Made by a program: the position numbers and the translations under genes. Shown here in pieces: positions 60,621-64,000 of a stretch of 64,000 nucleotides of DNA (within the stretch, counting starts at the first letter, position 1; each line of letters begins with the position of its first letter). Source of the DNA: Streptococcus australis (GTDB lineage: Bacteria; Bacillota; Bacilli; Lactobacillales; Streptococcaceae). The stretch spans positions 186,001 to 250,000 of the forward strand of contig NZ_JADNGY010000003.1 in assembly GCF_015553625.1 (NCBI RefSeq), in the 5' to 3' direction. The notes under the pieces are model-generated. The model was not told where the DNA came from. It searched no databases and saw only the letters and a list, made by a program, of their open reading frames with translations.

Positions 60621-62783
60621 TTATTTTTTGACAAAAACATATTGTTTAGAGAGAAAATCTCCCTGAGGAAGAACGACGGTTAAGCCCGCATACATGAGCT
60701 CAGCTCCTGAATAGACTTGGTTCGTCCCTTCTAAGCTATAGAGCGCCTCTTCTTCCAATCCTTTGAGTTTCAAGGTCGGCTCGATCTCTTCAACTGTTGA
60801 TAAGACCCTTACATAGGTTACAACCGTGCGGTCTTGATAAGTAAACTGGACAGCTGCTTGATTGGCACCTTGACTAGGGTTCATTAAGCGGTAGTGTTGT
60901 CCGAATTGGACAACTGGTCGAATTGTTTTGTAGTGAGCGACTTGAGCACTGATGGTAGCCAACTCTTCTTGAGAAAGGCTGGTCAGATCCAATTCATAAC
61001 CCAGGTTTCCCATCATGGCTACATGCCCACGCGTTTCAAGCGGTGTGATCCGCCCCATCTGATGATTTGGCACAGCTGATACGTGAGCCCCCATGGAAAT
61101 GGTTGGATAGAGATAGCTAGATCCATACTGGATGGGAAGTCTGGCCATGGCATCCGTATTGTCACTCGCCCAGACCTGTGGGAAGTAACGCAACATACCA
61201 AGGTCATTACGACCACCACCACCGGAGCAAGACTCAAAGAGAACCTGGTCGTATTTCTCCGTCAAGTAGGAAACCACTTCATAGAGACCCAAGATATACG
61301 CATGAGATTGCGTCTTGGTTTCAAGGTAGGTTTTCCCATTTCCAAGCTTGGTGATATTGCGGTTCATGTCCCATTTGATATAGTCGATCTCATGGTTTCC
61401 AAGTAAGTCATCCAAGACCTGCTTGATATAGTCCACTACTTCTCTATTTGAGAAATCGAGTACCAGTTGATTCCGTGAATAGGTGTGTTCGTAGCCTGGG
61501 ACTTGAATAGCCCAGTCCGGATGAGCCCGATAGAGGTCACTATCAACAGAAATCATTTCCGGCTCCACCCAAAGGCCAAATTGTAGTCCCTTGTCATGGA
61601 TACCCTGGATCAATTCTGCTAGGCTTCCTCCTAATTTTTCTTCATTGACGGTCCAGTCACCGAGGGCCCGATTGTCATCATACCGATTGCCAAACCAGCC
61701 ATCATCAAGAACGAAGAGTTCAATCCCCACTTTTTGAGCTTCATCTGCTAGCTCCAATAATTTGTCTTTTTTGAAATCAAAGTAGGTTGCTTCCCAGTTA
61801 TTGATGAGGATCGGACGTTCTTTATAAGCAAACGGAGCTGGAATAATATGGTTTTGAACAAACGCTTGACTCTCTTGACTAAGACCGATCAATCCCTTAT
61901 GGGAGTAACTGATCATGGCCACTGGAGTATCAAAGCTCTGATTTGCTTCCAATTCCCAGGCGAAGTTTTCAGGATTGATCCCTAGTCCAACCCGAACTTC
62001 ATTGAGTTGATTTTTCTGAACAAAAGCTTCAAAATTTCCACTGTAGAGTAGTTGGAAGGCAAGAGCAGAACCCGCATCTTCTGTCACTTCATGATCAGCA
62101 AGAATCAGAGCCGGGGTCTGGGCGTGTCCTGAAGCACCACGGTTAGAGCTGATGGAGAAGATTCCTTGCTCCACTTGCTGACGGCGGACTGTTTTTTCTC
62201 TCGCATAGGCTCCTTGTAGAGTGAGGATGTCGTAGTCACCGGCAGGCAGATCGGCCAACACACTAAGAGCCTTGTGAATCACAACCGTTTCGTCACTACA
62301 GTTTTCAATCTTTGCGAAACTTGTGATTGTTGCCCGATCCTCGTAAGCGGTGTAGTAGAGAGTCAACCGCAGGGCCGCTTGATCATCTTCAAAGACCAGG
62401 GCCAAGGTTTCAGCTTTGTCTACCGAGTGAGGGTTAGGAAGACCGCTCGCCTCGACACTGCCAGAATAGATGTTTGCTCCAACATAGAGGAAATCGGTTA
62501 CCTCTGTAGTACCGTGCTGGATCTGAATCGACGGCTTTCGAAAATCTCCAAGTCCGTGCTGTCCCAAGATTTGTCGCTGGCTATCCAAGCTAAAGGTCCG
62601 ATTGTCAGGTGTTGGATTTCCAGAGAAAGCATGGTCCTTCTCATACACGGTATTGGAAAAATGATAGGACGGAATTGGTCGTCCCAAATGCTTGAGCATC
62701 AGATAGCCATCACGATTTTCAAGGATGAGACTAAATCCCTTACTCTCTATATAGAACAAATTCTGCTCAATGCGAATTGCCAT
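60621..62783 (-). CDS. aga: alpha-galactosidase (GH36)
   Basis: 720 residues from ATG 62783 (GGGAGG 5-6 bp before), the length I know for S. mutans Aga. Catalytic motif [11 protein letters not shown] (nucleophile Asp), [14 protein letters not shown] and [15 protein letters not shown] (acid/base Asp). Cytoplasmic; splits raffinose and melibiose to galactose and sucrose or glucose. First of the aga-msmE-msmF-msmG unit; cre in the promoter. Confidence 0.95.
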   Translation of the reverse strand: MAIRIEQNLFYIESKGFSLILENRDGYLMLKHLGRPIPSYHFSNTVYEKDHAFSGNPTPDNRTFSLDSQRQILGQHGLGDFRKPSIQIQHGTTEVTDFLYVGANIYSGSVEASGLPNPHSVDKAETLALVFEDDQAALRLTLYYTAYEDRATITSFAKIENCSDETVVIHKALSVLADLPAGDYDILTLQGAYAREKTVRRQQVEQGIFSISSNRGASGHAQTPALILADHEVTEDAGSALAFQLLYSGNFEAFVQKNQLNEVRVGLGINPENFAWELEANQSFDTPVAMISYSHKGLIGLSQESQAFVQNHIIPAPFAYKERPILINNWEATYFDFKKDKLLELADEAQKVGIELFVLDDGWFGNRYDDNRALGDWTVNEEKLGGSLAELIQGIHDKGLQFGLWVEPEMISVDSDLYRAHPDWAIQVPGYEHTYSRNQLVLDFSNREVVDYIKQVLDDLLGNHEIDYIKWDMNRNITKLGNGKTYLETKTQSHAYILGLYEVVSYLTEKYDQVLFESCSGGGGRNDLGMLRYFPQVWASDNTDAMARLPIQYGSSYLYPTISMGAHVSAVPNHQMGRITPLETRGHVAMMGNLGYELDLTSLSQEELATISAQVAHYKTIRPVVQFGQHYRLMNPSQGANQAAVQFTYQDRTVVTYVRVLSTVEEIEPTLKLKGLEEEALYSLEGTNQVYSGAELMYAGLTVVLPQGDFLSKQYVFVKK

Positions 62784-62866
62784 ATCTTCCTCCCATTGGT
62801 TCCTGCAAAATATCACTATGTGTTTTTAAATGCAGTTCCAATATCTTTCTTTTTTCACATGTCTTT

Positions 62867-62895
62867 ATTTTACTTGATGTAAACGCTTTCGAAAA
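62867..62895 (-). promoter_or_regulatory. aga promoter with cre site
   Basis: Minus strand TTTTCG (62890-62895), 17-bp spacer, TAAAAT (62867-62872). TGTAAACGCTTTCGA on the plus strand (62878-62892) is a near-perfect cre between the boxes. The -35 is weak, as expected for an activator (MsmR)-dependent promoter. Confidence 0.65.
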
Positions 62896-62916
62896 TAGAA
62901 TTTTGTTGGGCATATA

Positions 62917-62925
62917 TGGTAAAAT
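62917..62925 (+). promoter_or_regulatory. msmR extended -10 promoter
   Basis: TGGTAAAAT at 62917-62925, 20 bp before the msmR start; ribosome binding site TAGGAGG 7-9 bp before ATG. Confidence 0.55.
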
Positions 62926-62945
62926 GTTAGGTAGGAGGTTCAGCC

Positions 62946-63779
62946 ATGTTAGTCTTTTCTGAATACCAAACCGACACTATTGATCTAGCCCTTGATTTTT
63001 ATGGCTACGAAGATTGCCCAAAGAATTACGAATTCGGACCTAGCGTCCGCGACAATTTTGTTCTACATTTTATCACCAAGGGAAAAGGCGTCTTTCACAT
63101 CAATAAAAAAGAAATCCACTTAGAAGCTGGAGATCTCTTCCTTCTCCCCAAAAATAAAGTGACCTACTACCAGGCAGACGCCGAAGATCCTTGGTCCTAC
63201 TACTGGATTGGTATCAGCGGCACCAAAGTAAGTGATTTCATGCGTTTTTCAACCCTGCATGAAAAAGGCTTTCTAAAGAAAACAGAGGTGGACACAGATA
63301 GAATTGGCCAGTTTATGGAGCAGCTTGTCCACAAGGCTGAGGCATCTAAGATGACCTCACACTACCAACTCCACCTTCTCTCTCAGATTTATGAATTGCT
63401 CTTTCTCATCAGTGAAGTGGCTCCTGATATCCATCGGAGCCATCCATCTCCAACTTATCAACTCTACCTGACCTGCAAGCATGTGATTGAGACGCATTAC
63501 AATAAAGATCATTTGAGTATTCAAGAGATCGCTGATGACCTCAATGTCCATCGCTCCTACCTAACAACTGTTTTCAAGGAATTTCACCAGATCTCTCCCA
63601 AGGAATTCTTGCACTCGGTCCGCATGCAACGTGCCCAGCAGTTACTGACCAATACAGACGAAAGCATCAAGATTGTTGCCTACTCCGTTGGCTTTTCAGA
63701 CCCCCTTTATTTTTCAAAGGCTTTTAAGTCCTATAGCCAACTAACCCCTAGCCAATATCGAAGTAAACATAAAATTTAG
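62946..63779 (+). CDS. msmR: AraC-family activator MsmR
   Basis: 277 residues, close to S. mutans MsmR (278). An N-terminal cupin sensor (about 10-140) precedes a C-terminal double HTH: SIQEIADDLNVHRSYLTTVF and VAYSVGFSDPLYFSKAFKSY, ending LTPSQYR. Divergent from aga, which it should activate with raffinose, melibiose or a related sugar. Confidence 0.92.
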   Translation: MLVFSEYQTDTIDLALDFYGYEDCPKNYEFGPSVRDNFVLHFITKGKGVFHINKKEIHLEAGDLFLLPKNKVTYYQADAEDPWSYYWIGISGTKVSDFMRFSTLHEKGFLKKTEVDTDRIGQFMEQLVHKAEASKMTSHYQLHLLSQIYELLFLISEVAPDIHRSHPSPTYQLYLTCKHVIETHYNKDHLSIQEIADDLNVHRSYLTTVFKEFHQISPKEFLHSVRMQRAQQLLTNTDESIKIVAYSVGFSDPLYFSKAFKSYSQLTPSQYRSKHKI

Positions 63780-63789
63780 TAAAAATTTA
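63775..63789. promoter_or_regulatory. GalR-type operator before the LacI gene
   Basis: TTTAGTAAAAATTTA, sharing the TTTAGTAAA core with the galK sites; suggests autoregulation by the LacI regulator. Confidence 0.55.
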
Positions 63790-63812
63790 TTTCTTTTTAC
63801 TAGTATTTAGAG

Positions 63813-63818
63813 TATACT
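63813..63818 (+). promoter_or_regulatory. -10 box of the LacI-family gene
   Basis: TATACT about 30 bp before the ATG at 63847; the -35 is poor. AAAGGA lies 6-8 bp before the start. Confidence 0.5.
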
Positions 63819-63843
63819 GGAAGTAGAAATCAATAAAGGATGA

Positions 63844-64000
<157 letters not shown>

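Overview
The window reads as a chromosomal segment of an oral Streptococcus (mitis/sanguinis/parasanguinis type; genus confident, species not resolved). Supporting signs are RexA/RexB instead of RecBCD, the Msm/Aga/GtfA/DexB raffinose-sucrose cluster, a Leloir galKTE operon with a type 2 GalT, an LPXTG-anchored cell-wall glycosidase, the czcD/TetR divergent pair, many extended -10 (TGnTATAAT) promoters, CcpA cre boxes and purine-rich AGGAGG ribosome binding sites. Most genes lie on the minus strand. No tRNA, rRNA, CRISPR array, prophage or intact insertion sequence was seen.

Layout. 1-1.8 kb: dTDP-rhamnose genes rmlA-rmlC beside a small inverted-repeat element. 1.8-5.5 kb: a ZIP metal transporter, then the trmK-nif3-dadA operon. 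5.6-9.8 kb: a YghU-like glutathione transferase, adenosine deaminase broken by one nonsense codon exactly at the catalytic glutamate, a DnaD-domain protein, MetA with an acetyl-CoA-type residue 111, and apt. 10-19.7 kb: a TipC-like membrane protein coupled to recJ, a lipoprotein, then GNAT, methyltransferase, SDR, RNase Z, an unknown protein, HflX and MiaA read as one colinear block. 19.8-27.3 kb: a DUF3042 micro-gene and the rexB-rexA-DUF4298 operon. 27.3-37 kb: a CPBP membrane protease, KtrAB-type potassium uptake, a nucleoside phosphorylase, a large SF2 helicase with a membrane segment, an alcohol dehydrogenase and ferrochelatase. 37-44 kb: a fused ABC exporter with deviant base usage, CzcD with a divergent TetR regulator, a small membrane protein and an OpuC-type compatible-solute importer. 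44-64 kb: a carbohydrate block: dexB, a GH31 glucosidase, a decayed gap, a lipoprotein, galE-galT-galK, a surface GH3 hexosaminidase, gtfA, msmG-msmF-msmE-aga, the divergent activator msmR and the start of a LacI-type regulator (probably galR).

How the parts fit. In the sugar block MsmEFG would import raffinose, melibiose and isomalto-oligosaccharides (no MsmK-like ATPase is in the window). Aga releases galactose to GalKTE, GtfA splits sucrose to glucose-1-phosphate, and DexB and GH31 remove alpha-linked glucose. cre boxes sit at the promoters of dexB, GH31, galK, GH3 and aga, so the whole block looks glucose-repressed. TTTAGTAAA palindromes at galK and at the LacI gene suggest a shared galactose repressor.

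Two intergenic repeat families stand out. A roughly 175-179 bp element with three strong hairpins occurs four times, each time at or within about 15 bp of a minus-strand stop codon. A 130-179 bp MITE-like element with CTTTCC...GGAAAG ends occurs twice, and one stretch of it recurs in the gap at 48.4 kb. The most notable single observations are the catalytic-site nonsense mutation in add, these structured repeats, the membrane-segment helicase, and an inverted repeat inside the opuC promoter spacer.
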